A stretch of DNA of 64,000 bases, taken from positions 744,001 to 808,000 of the forward strand of contig NZ_JACHZB010000003.1 in NCBI RefSeq assembly GCF_014193255.1. The letters run 5' to 3'. The DNA is from Rhizobium sp. BK196 (lineage in GTDB: Bacteria; Pseudomonadota; Alphaproteobacteria; Rhizobiales; Rhizobiaceae). The notes beneath the pieces are model-generated. The model saw only the letters and a list, made by a program, of their open reading frames with translations. It ran no database searches and was not told the origin of the DNA. The translations under genes were made by a program, and so were the position numbers. Of the stretch, positions 57,101 through 64,000 are shown piece after piece. Position 1 is the first letter of the stretch. Every line of letters starts with the position of its first letter.

Positions 57101-58075
57101 ATGGCAAGAATAATCGACATCAAGGCGGACAGACAGACGGCGCTCGAAGCCGGCTGCGCGGCACTTGCCGAAGGCTTCGCGATCGCCATTCCGACCGAGA
57201 CGGTCTATGGCCTTGCCGCCGACGCCACCAATCCGACCGCTATCACCCGCATCTACGAGACCAAGGGACGGCCGCGCTTCAATCCGCTGATCTGCCACAT
57301 GGCGGATCTTGCGATGGCAGAGGCCTATGCAGAATTCGATCCGATCTCACGCGCACTCGCAGAAGCCTTCTGGCCCGGCCCGCTGACGCTGGTACTGCCT
57401 CTCCAGACCGGCACCGCGATCCATGCGCTCGCCACGGCGGGCCTCGACAGCGTCGGCATCCGCATACCGAAAGGTTTTACCGGCGATTTGATCCGTGCGT
57501 TCGGGCGGCCGCTTGCGGCTCCGAGCGCCAATACGTCAGGCAAGGTGAGCGCCACGAGCGCGGCCCATGTCGAAGCTGACCTCGGGGCAAAGATACCTCT
57601 CATCCTGGACGCTGGCGCGAGTACCGTCGGCGTGGAATCGACGATCGTGAAGGTCGAGAACGGCGAACTTCGGTTGCTGCGGCCAGGCGGCCTGCCGACG
57701 AGGGAGATCGAACGGGTGGCCGGCAAGCGCTTGCTGCGCTCGATGAAGGCAACCGCGGCGATCGAAGCGCCGGGCATGCTCGCTTCGCATTACGCGCCGG
57801 GCGCGGCCGTCCGGCTGGAGGCCACGGCACTGAGACCCGGTGAAGCACTGATTGCCTTCGGTCCAGACAGAGTGGCGGGTGCAGAGCACGCGGCGATCAC
57901 GCTGAACCTCAGCCCACGCGGCGATCTCTCGGAAGCGGCCGCCAATCTTTTCGACTACATGAAGAAGGCGGATGCCAGCGGCGCGGCCGTGATCGCCTTT
58001 TCGCCAATCCCCGACGAAGGGCTTGGAGAGGCGATCAACGACCGGCTGCGGCGCGCGGCAGCACCGCGCGAGTGA
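57101..58075 (+). CDS. L-threonylcarbamoyladenylate synthase (Sua5/YrdC)
   Basis: A 324-residue enzyme making the threonylcarbamoyl-AMP used for the t6A37 tRNA modification. The YrdC core is visible (IAIPTETVYGLAADATNPTAI, ETKGRPRFNPLICHM, WPGPLTLVL, VGIRIPKG, PLAAPSANTSGK), and a linker ASHYAPGAAVRLE leads to the C-terminal Sua5 domain. The length agrees with full Sua5 rather than short YrdC. The start MARIIDI is set by homology. The following gene starts just after its stop. Confidence 0.94.
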   Translation: MARIIDIKADRQTALEAGCAALAEGFAIAIPTETVYGLAADATNPTAITRIYETKGRPRFNPLICHMADLAMAEAYAEFDPISRALAEAFWPGPLTLVLPLQTGTAIHALATAGLDSVGIRIPKGFTGDLIRAFGRPLAAPSANTSGKVSATSAAHVEADLGAKIPLILDAGASTVGVESTIVKVENGELRLLRPGGLPTREIERVAGKRLLRSMKATAAIEAPGMLASHYAPGAAVRLEATALRPGEALIAFGPDRVAGAEHAAITLNLSPRGDLSEAAANLFDYMKKADASGAAVIAFSPIPDEGLGEAINDRLRRAAAPRE

Positions 58076-58095
58076 GGAAAGAGGAACCCGGCTCC

Positions 58096-59526
58096 ATGGG
58101 CAGCACAAGCATTTCTCCAGACGTTATCGAACGTTTCACCGCCATCGTCGGCGAAAAATATGCGCTGCGCAGCGAAGCCGATCTCGCGCCGCACCTCATC
58201 GAAAACCGCGGCCTCTATCACGGCTCCTCCCCTCTCCTGCTGAAACCCGGTACGGTCGAGGAAGTCTCCGCAATCATGAAGCTTGCGACAGAGACCGGCA
58301 CGGCGATCGTGCCGCAAACCGGCAATACCGGCCTTGTTGGCGGGCAGACGCCGCGCGAGGGCAAGGCCGACGTCATCCTTTCGCTCGAACGCATGAGCAA
58401 GATCCGCGATGTCGATCCGGTCGCAAACGTGCTGGTCGCCGATGGCGGCGCGATCCTCGCCGAGGTGCAGAAGGCCGCCGAGGCGCATGGGCGTCTGTTT
58501 CCGCTGTCGCTCGGCTCGGAAGGATCCTGCCGCATCGGCGGCAACCTTTCCACCAATGCCGGCGGAACCGCGGTTCTCGCTTATGGCAACATGCGCCAGC
58601 TCTGCCTCGGCCTCGAAGTCGTACTGCCGACGGGCGAGATTTGGGACGGGCTCCGCCGCCTCAAAAAGGACAATACGGGCTATGATCTGCGCGATCTCTT
58701 CATCGGCGCTGAAGGCACGCTCGGCATCGTCACCGGTGCGGTGCTGAAGCTTTTCCCGCAGCCGCTCGGCCATCAGGTGGCCTTTGCCGGGCTTTCTTCG
58801 GTCGACGACGCGCTCGCCTTCTTTAATCTCGCTTCCAGCCTCTGCGGCACGTCACTGACGGGCTTTGAACTGATGCCGCGCTTCGGCGTCGAGATCACCG
58901 TGCGCAATATCGACGGCGTGCGCGATCCGCTCGAAACGCCGCATGACTGGTATGTGCTCATTGATATCTCCACCTCCGATTCCGCCGAGACGGCCGAGCG
59001 GATGATGAATGCCGTTCTCGAACAGGGTTTCGAAGCGGGGCTTGTGCAGGATGCGGCAATCGCCTCCTCCGTCGCGCAGCAGAAGGCGCTCTGGCACATG
59101 CGCGAGAGCATGTCGGATGCCCAGAAGCCGGAGGGCGGCTCGATCAAGCACGATGTTTCCGTGCCGGTTTCGAAGATACCGCACTTCATGAACGAGGCTG
59201 CGGAGGCGGTGACGGCCGCCATGCCCGGTGCGCGCATCTGCGCCTTCGGCCATATGGGCGACGGCAATATCCACTATAACATCTCGCAGCCCGTCGGCGC
59301 CGACAAGGATGCCTTCATCGCCCGCTGGCATGAGATGAACCATATCGTGCACGGACTGGTACTTGCCCATGGCGGTTCGATTTCCGCCGAGCATGGCATA
59401 GGCCAGCTGAAGCGTGACGAGCTCGCGTCGATCCGGCCGGCGATCGAGATGGAACTGATGCGCCGCATCAAGCGCGCCTTCGATCCGGCCGGCATCATGA
59501 ATCCCGACAAGGTGGTGAGCCTCTAG
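58096..59526 (+). CDS. FAD-linked D-2-hydroxyacid dehydrogenase (D2HGDH/GlcD-like)
   Basis: A 476-residue flavoprotein of the VAO family. The FAD-binding half has IVPQTGNTGLVGGQTPREGKADVILSLERM and GSCRIGGNLSTNAGGTAVLAYGNMR, and the metal/substrate half has AFGHMGDGNIHYNISQP and ISAEHGIGQLKRDEL. This is the pattern of D-2-hydroxyglutarate dehydrogenase, glycolate oxidase GlcD and D-lactate dehydrogenases; the exact acid cannot be chosen. A GTG start 24 bases upstream would overlap the Sua5 gene. Confidence 0.92.
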   Translation: MGSTSISPDVIERFTAIVGEKYALRSEADLAPHLIENRGLYHGSSPLLLKPGTVEEVSAIMKLATETGTAIVPQTGNTGLVGGQTPREGKADVILSLERMSKIRDVDPVANVLVADGGAILAEVQKAAEAHGRLFPLSLGSEGSCRIGGNLSTNAGGTAVLAYGNMRQLCLGLEVVLPTGEIWDGLRRLKKDNTGYDLRDLFIGAEGTLGIVTGAVLKLFPQPLGHQVAFAGLSSVDDALAFFNLASSLCGTSLTGFELMPRFGVEITVRNIDGVRDPLETPHDWYVLIDISTSDSAETAERMMNAVLEQGFEAGLVQDAAIASSVAQQKALWHMRESMSDAQKPEGGSIKHDVSVPVSKIPHFMNEAAEAVTAAMPGARICAFGHMGDGNIHYNISQPVGADKDAFIARWHEMNHIVHGLVLAHGGSISAEHGIGQLKRDELASIRPAIEMELMRRIKRAFDPAGIMNPDKVVSL

Positions 59527-59528
59527 GC

Positions 59529-59572
59529 GCAATTCCAAATGCAAAACCGATGCACAGTTTTGCTGGAATTGC
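59529..59572. repeat. Dispersed rhizobial palindrome, copy 2
   Basis: Outer arms GCAATTCCA (59529-59537) and TGGAATTGC (59564-59572) enclose the perfect stem GCAAAAC / GTTTTGC (59541-59547 and 59557-59563) with loop CGATGCACA, sharing TGCACA with the copy at 53035. It lies just after the FAD-enzyme gene and could help end its transcript. Confidence 0.65.
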
Positions 59573-59590
59573 TTTAGAGGCTCACGCCAA

Positions 59591-62500
59591 TCAGAGCAGC
59601 GATGCCGCCTGGCCGGTGCCACCGGTCAGGAGTTGGAGCGCCGGCGACTGCTGGGTGTTGTTCTGGATGTCGTACATGGCGGTGAAGCGCTTGACGAGCT
59701 TATCGACCTTCTTCGGATCCTGCAGGTCCTCGAGCTTCACGAAGCGGCCGAGCAGATCGACCTGCTTGGCCACGTCCATCGACGACATCTGCTGCGGCAG
59801 GCTATAGGCCGTCTGGACGACCTGATAGAGCGCCTTGTCGCCGAGGATGCCATAGAGCGAGGTGATGTCGCCTGCCTTGCGCTTGAAGTAGAGCGCCAGC
59901 CGAACGCCGTCATTCTTTTCGCCCTCCTGGGTTTCCAGGGTCATCTGCACATACTGCTGCTGCGTATTCGCTTCGGCCTGCTTATCCTGGATCTTGCCCA
60001 TTTTGGCACGGGTGAGGTTGCCGTCCTTATCGAAATTGAAGGAGGCGACGATCTCTTTGAAGCGCGCGTCAGCCGTGGTGTTGAGATAGCTCTTCTTGTC
60101 ATCAGGATCGGAAGTGAAGATCTTCTTCAGCGTATCCTTGTCGTATTTCTTTGGATCGAGGCCATTTGCTTTCAGAACAAGATCCGTCAAGCGCTTGTCG
60201 GCCAGGAAATCGTCGAGCGATGTTATACCTGGAATGGTCTTGCCGAAATAATCTACTTCCTTGGTGGCATCCTTGGAAGCGCGATCCTTTGCGGGACCAT
60301 CTTTCATCAGCATGGTCACGTGCGACTTATAATCGGTCGCATATTTCGCCATAGTCGCGGCAGAAAGAGCCGACATGGGCTCGGCAGCCTTGCCATCGGG
60401 TCCGAAGTTGAAAGCGCGCACCATCTTGGTGATGCGATCGTCCTTGAAGGATGCGACATATCCCTTGGGATCATAGGGATCGCTGACGAGCAGCTTGCGC
60501 ATGGTGGAGCGCGAGACGTCATCTGACGTGAGGCCGTAAGCCTGCAGCGCCATCTCATACAGGTCCGGATAGGAGTTGTTGCTGAGAAGCGTATCGGCGG
60601 TGGCGTTGGTCTTCATGAAATCATTGACATTCTTCACGCCCTTGGCGTCGTCCATTCGCGACTTGTAGTTCGCGACGATACGGTCAATGAGATCCTCGCC
60701 CTGGTTGTTGACGCGAGCGCCGTAATTGTCTGACGTGTTGGTCGTCTGCTCACCAGTCTGGGCGCCTGTCGAAGTCGGCAGCGATCCATCCGCGGCGAAA
60801 TTGAAGGCAGCATTGAGATCGCTCTGGCCGACGGAAGCGGCATGAGCCGGATCGGTGAGAATATTTCTGAGTTCGGCATCGCTCGTGTCGTAGGCCAGCC
60901 CGTAGGCCATTTTCAGATAGTCCGTCAGGGACGAGTCGGCCAGCAACTGATCGACATCGTTGACGTCGCCCATCCGGTCCAGGACGCCTTGTTCACGAGC
61001 AGAAGCGGCCGAATTCATCGTAGCTTTCTGTGTGGACGTCTGTGCCCAGCCGGGGGTGACCGTGCCGTCGGCCTGAAAATTGAACGCCGCGGTCACATTG
61101 GCATAGGGGCCCGTGCCGCTTTGATCGGTGAGAATATTACGCAGATCGGCATTCGAAACGCTCGTCGGAATGCTAAAAGCGTAACGGACGTAGCTGTTCA
61201 GCTTCTGGTCGCCCAGCAACTGATCCACGCTGCTGATCGAGAGTATTGTGTTTGCATAATAGGTGGCTGCGTCGTCCGCCTTCTTGGTCATCGCCGCAAC
61301 CTGAGTGGCGCTCTGCGAGAGGGTATTTTGCGCGACCGTGCCGTCCTGACGGAATTTGAAGAGCTGATAAACGTCGCTGTATCCCTGGGCCGCCGCGACG
61401 GCCGGATCAGTCAGAATACCTCGAAGCGTGGTATCGCTGATGTCGTTGCCGATCTGCATGCTGGCACGCAGGAAGCTGACCAGCTTGTCGTCTGCAAGGA
61501 ATACGTCGACTGCGGCAGTCGAGCCATTATTGGAGAGATCGCCGAGCTTTGTCTGGTAATTCGAGGAGTTGTTTGAAACGAGCTGATTTATGGCTTGAAG
61601 CTGCGTGACGCTCTGCGCGCCGACAACGCTCCCATCCGGCTGCGTCTGGAATGTGACCGAGCCATCCCCGTTGAAATTGAAGGCATCGTGGACGTCCTGA
61701 TGGCCTGCAGTCGCGGCATAGGTGGAATCCGTGAGAATGTTCTTCAGCTCGGCATTGCTGAAATCCTGACCGAGGCCGTAGGCATCCTTAATGTAGGAGG
61801 TCAGCATCTTGTCGGAAAGCAATTCATCGACGTTGTCGATCGGGCTGACGCCACCTGGCGGCATCATCATGTTCGAAAAATAGCTCGACACGTTCGTCGC
61901 GTTATTCACTATACCCGTCAACTGGTCATAGGACTGCGCGCGCTCCGTGGGAGAAACGGTGCCGTCGGACCTGAAATTGAAGGCCTCGTAGGCATCCCCC
62001 AAATTGACCGAACGGGCATAGGCCGGATCGGTCAGAACACTTTTCAGCTGCGTAAAGCCCGGATCCATGTTGAAGGCGGAACGGACGTAATCTGCAAGCC
62101 GCTTGTCACTGACCAATTGATCGACATTGGTGATCGTGCCGATCTTGGACAGATAGTAGCTCTTGTTAAGATCCGACATCGCCTGGCTGGTATAGTACAC
62201 ATCACTGGCCGTGCCGTCGCGGTCGACGATCTGCGGTGCAGTCTTGATATTGTACTGTTCAATGACGTTGTTCTTCTGTGTCGCGGTCTGCGCAGCGCCG
62301 CCGACTATGGGAGCGCGGAAGGCGTAAAGCGACGCGACGGTTTGGGTCTGACCAGCGTTCTGCGCAGAACCAGTCACCGAACCATCGGCATTGAAGTTGA
62401 AATAGGACCGCAGCTCCTTGTACTTGTCACCGACATAGTTGAGCGACGGATTGGGATTGTTGAGGGGCGCGTCGCCGCCGAGCGTTGAGGGATCGCTCGT

Positions 62501-63337
62501 CAACACCATCTTGATGAAAGCGTCGTCGGCCGTTGCCGGATCGATACCGACGGACTGTAGCGCCACCGTGCGCAGGCGCGGGTCGGCGAGAAGGTCGTCG
62601 ACCGACTGTACTGAACCGATATTGTCGCGGAAATACTGGGCATCGCCATTATCGGGCTTGAAATTGAACTGCTGGGCGAGCGCATAGAGCTTGTCGCCGA
62701 CATATGTTTTGGTCGGGTCGAAGCTCGGATCGCTCGGGTCCGGCGCGTTGCCGCCGAGCTTGCTGATATCGGTCGTCAGGACACCGGCAATATAATCTTT
62801 CGACATGTAAGTCGGGTCGATGCCGACGCTCTTCAGCGCGTAGTTCAGGAGACGCGGATCGCTGACAAAGTCCTGAACGGTCTTCACACCGTCGATCTGC
62901 GCGCTGTAATATTTCGTTTCGGTGGCGGCCTGCTGTGCCGCATCGGCAAAAGACTGTTTGTAGAGGCCGATCAGATCGTCTTCCTGCGCGTCCGTCTGTA
63001 TATCCTTGGGCGGCGCATTGAAATTGAAGGCGGCGGCGAACTCTCTGTAACGCGTGTCGGAGAGCTTATTGGCAAAGCTGTTCGCGTCCGTGAGATCGCT
63101 CTGCAAGACCTTCTTCATGAAGGCCTTGGCATAGATCATATCGTCGAGACCGTAAGCTTTCATGGCGTAGCTATAGAGCTTGTAATCGCCAAGAAAGTCG
63201 TCGACGTCCTTCACCTTGTTGATGTTGTCGGCGTAATATTGGGCGTCTTTCTTGACCTGCGTCTCATTAGCGACGCGATCCAGGCTCTTGGGCATATCGC
63301 GAGAGAGAATAACGTACGCCAGGGATGCCGTGATCAT
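59591..63337 (-). CDS. Giant DUF1217 repeat protein, possibly flagellum-associated
   Basis: The start MITASLAYVILSRDMPKS gives 1248 residues with no cysteine and no signal peptide. The same unit is repeated ten times: a segment like VDDFLxDxxLxxYxxxAxGL, then a VLTDP-type strand and an FNFxxDG turn. FNF-like motifs start at residues 104, 224, 313, 453, 553, 660 (FKF), 752, 845, 976 and 1100. A C-terminal half unit follows (DITSLYGILGDKALYQVVQTAYSLP). Usual DUF1217 proteins have few units and lie in rhizobial flagellar clusters; no flagellar gene is seen here. Repeats are read directly; the flagellar link is inference. An in-frame start 47 codons upstream encodes unlikely residues. Confidence 0.88.
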   Translation of the reverse strand: MITASLAYVILSRDMPKSLDRVANETQVKKDAQYYADNINKVKDVDDFLGDYKLYSYAMKAYGLDDMIYAKAFMKKVLQSDLTDANSFANKLSDTRYREFAAAFNFNAPPKDIQTDAQEDDLIGLYKQSFADAAQQAATETKYYSAQIDGVKTVQDFVSDPRLLNYALKSVGIDPTYMSKDYIAGVLTTDISKLGGNAPDPSDPSFDPTKTYVGDKLYALAQQFNFKPDNGDAQYFRDNIGSVQSVDDLLADPRLRTVALQSVGIDPATADDAFIKMVLTSDPSTLGGDAPLNNPNPSLNYVGDKYKELRSYFNFNADGSVTGSAQNAGQTQTVASLYAFRAPIVGGAAQTATQKNNVIEQYNIKTAPQIVDRDGTASDVYYTSQAMSDLNKSYYLSKIGTITNVDQLVSDKRLADYVRSAFNMDPGFTQLKSVLTDPAYARSVNLGDAYEAFNFRSDGTVSPTERAQSYDQLTGIVNNATNVSSYFSNMMMPPGGVSPIDNVDELLSDKMLTSYIKDAYGLGQDFSNAELKNILTDSTYAATAGHQDVHDAFNFNGDGSVTFQTQPDGSVVGAQSVTQLQAINQLVSNNSSNYQTKLGDLSNNGSTAAVDVFLADDKLVSFLRASMQIGNDISDTTLRGILTDPAVAAAQGYSDVYQLFKFRQDGTVAQNTLSQSATQVAAMTKKADDAATYYANTILSISSVDQLLGDQKLNSYVRYAFSIPTSVSNADLRNILTDQSGTGPYANVTAAFNFQADGTVTPGWAQTSTQKATMNSAASAREQGVLDRMGDVNDVDQLLADSSLTDYLKMAYGLAYDTSDAELRNILTDPAHAASVGQSDLNAAFNFAADGSLPTSTGAQTGEQTTNTSDNYGARVNNQGEDLIDRIVANYKSRMDDAKGVKNVNDFMKTNATADTLLSNNSYPDLYEMALQAYGLTSDDVSRSTMRKLLVSDPYDPKGYVASFKDDRITKMVRAFNFGPDGKAAEPMSALSAATMAKYATDYKSHVTMLMKDGPAKDRASKDATKEVDYFGKTIPGITSLDDFLADKRLTDLVLKANGLDPKKYDKDTLKKIFTSDPDDKKSYLNTTADARFKEIVASFNFDKDGNLTRAKMGKIQDKQAEANTQQQYVQMTLETQEGEKNDGVRLALYFKRKAGDITSLYGILGDKALYQVVQTAYSLPQQMSSMDVAKQVDLLGRFVKLEDLQDPKKVDKLVKRFTAMYDIQNNTQQSPALQLLTGGTGQAASLL

Positions 63338-63636
63338 AAGTGCGCCCTTTTCGGCAAAGTCTTCAAAGAATGACGAACCATTAGCGCGAGCATTTTGCCA
63401 CGCAAAACTTACCCGAGACTTACTTGAAGCTGTCCTGCTTTGGCACAGGCCGCGTTCACCATCCGGAAACCCTGCCATATTCGTTTTTGATAACCATCCC
63501 TGGAGGCAGGATTTTCTTAACCGCGATTTTTAAGCTGTACGGAACGGGGGCCGCCTATTGTCGGGCCATAGAGGACGAAAAGTCCCGAGGAGAAGACCGG
63601 AAATCGGCTCTCAGGTAAGACAAGGGTAGAAATGAA

Positions 63637-64000
63637 ATGAAGAATACCGTTCTGAAGCCCGTCTGGGCTGGCACGACATTGCGTGTTGATCCGTCTCGCT
63701 TTCCGCAGCAGGTAAGCTATGCCATCCACGACCATGCCAGTGACGTCAGCATAACGATCGACGAACGCGGCGCGGTCCTGCGCAAGATTCTCCCCTCCAG
63801 CGGCCTGCCGCTCTCCATCGCCCTGCCGCGGCGGGTCTTCAAGGGCGTTGCAGCCCGCGCCATCGATCACGGCAATGGCGAGGTCACGGTGACCCTCGAG
63901 CTGCATCACGAAGATCCGGAACTCTGCGTTCCGCTTCTCGTCGCTCACGATCTCGGCGATATCGCCGCCGACTGGCGCAGCTGGTCGGAAGCCTTCGGCA
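63637..64000 (+). CDS. Conserved protein of unknown function, 3' end outside window
   Basis: Only the first 121 residues are visible. They are MKNTVLKPVWAGTTLRVDP, then RFPQQVSYAIHDHASDV, ITIDERGAVLRKILPSSGLPLS, a basic IALPRRVFKGVAARAIDHG segment and LELHHEDPELCVPLLVAHDLGDIAADW. It starts MKNTVLK with AAGGG about 9 bases upstream. I do not recognise the family with confidence; it could be a rhizobial DUF protein. It is divergent from the DUF1217 repeat gene, so the 299 bases between them hold both promoters. Confidence 0.7.
   Translation, partial: MKNTVLKPVWAGTTLRVDPSRFPQQVSYAIHDHASDVSITIDERGAVLRKILPSSGLPLSIALPRRVFKGVAARAIDHGNGEVTVTLELHHEDPELCVPLLVAHDLGDIAADWRSWSEAFG

Overview
The window is about 64 kb of GC-rich, gene-dense chromosome from a Rhizobium-like alphaproteobacterium (Rhizobiaceae). 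Supporting evidence: BA14K and IalB family proteins, the ctaC-ctaD-ctaB-coxF-ctaG-ctaE oxidase operon, the bioMNY biotin transporter, DUF1217 and Atu4866 family proteins, two EcfG-type general-stress promoters (GGAAC-N16-CGTT), a Zur-like operator, and rhizobial intergenic palindromes. Nearly everything is core chromosome. I see no rRNA, tRNA, prophage, insertion sequence, CRISPR array or plasmid functions. Layout, left to right. 1-8.6 kb: a membrane PAS-GGDEF-EAL protein cut by the window edge, a Dabb protein, a Zur-type-operator-controlled metal (probably zinc) ABC importer led by an unannotated 42-aa membrane peptide, a 1-Cys peroxiredoxin, a DsbD-alpha-like periplasmic protein, a YqgE/AlgH protein, a stress-promoter CsbD protein and a zinc metallopeptidase. 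8.6-18.5 kb, minus strand: rnhA, thrB, ispH, SURF1 and DUF983, then the aa3 cytochrome oxidase operon. Between ctaE and DUF983 sit a plus-strand chloramphenicol-phosphotransferase-like gene and a RIME-like palindromic element. 18.8-29 kb: ialB, tldD, a GNAT enzyme, a MazG-like pyrophosphohydrolase, a SPOR-tailed D,D-carboxypeptidase, a polysaccharide deacetylase, pdxH, a lipoprotein, a DnaJ-like protein, fabI, a histidine phosphatase and a DUF1344 protein. 29-41.6 kb: a large CHASE-PAS-PAS-GGDEF-EAL protein, aroC, a RibB with a degenerate GTP-cyclohydrolase II tail, a YcaQ-type glycosylase, bioMNY, a thioesterase, an HDAC-like amidohydrolase, xseB, an SDR and a pirin. 41.7-50 kb: dxs, an accessory block (Atu4866 protein, SDR, AraC regulator, chemotaxis receptor), then tlyA and a TrmA/RlmD-type RNA methyltransferase. 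50-64 kb: enoyl-CoA hydratase and acyl-CoA dehydrogenase, a CorA/ZntB transporter, a BA14K protein, a Rieske oxygenase of the betaine-demethylase type, an unknown conserved protein, a Sua5 tRNA-modification enzyme, an FAD-linked 2-hydroxyacid dehydrogenase, and a 1248-residue cysteine-free protein made of ten DUF1217-like repeats. An unidentified gene is cut by the right edge. How the genes work together: the oxidase operon encodes subunits I-III with heme farnesylation and copper insertion, and SURF1 lies just downstream. BioM, BioN and BioY form one transporter. tlyA and the RNA methyltransferase are translationally coupled. The acyl-CoA dehydrogenase and enoyl-CoA hydratase form a beta-oxidation pair. 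The least understood objects are the DUF1217 repeat protein, the small peptide that opens the Zur-type zinc operon, and the His-rich tail of CtaD.
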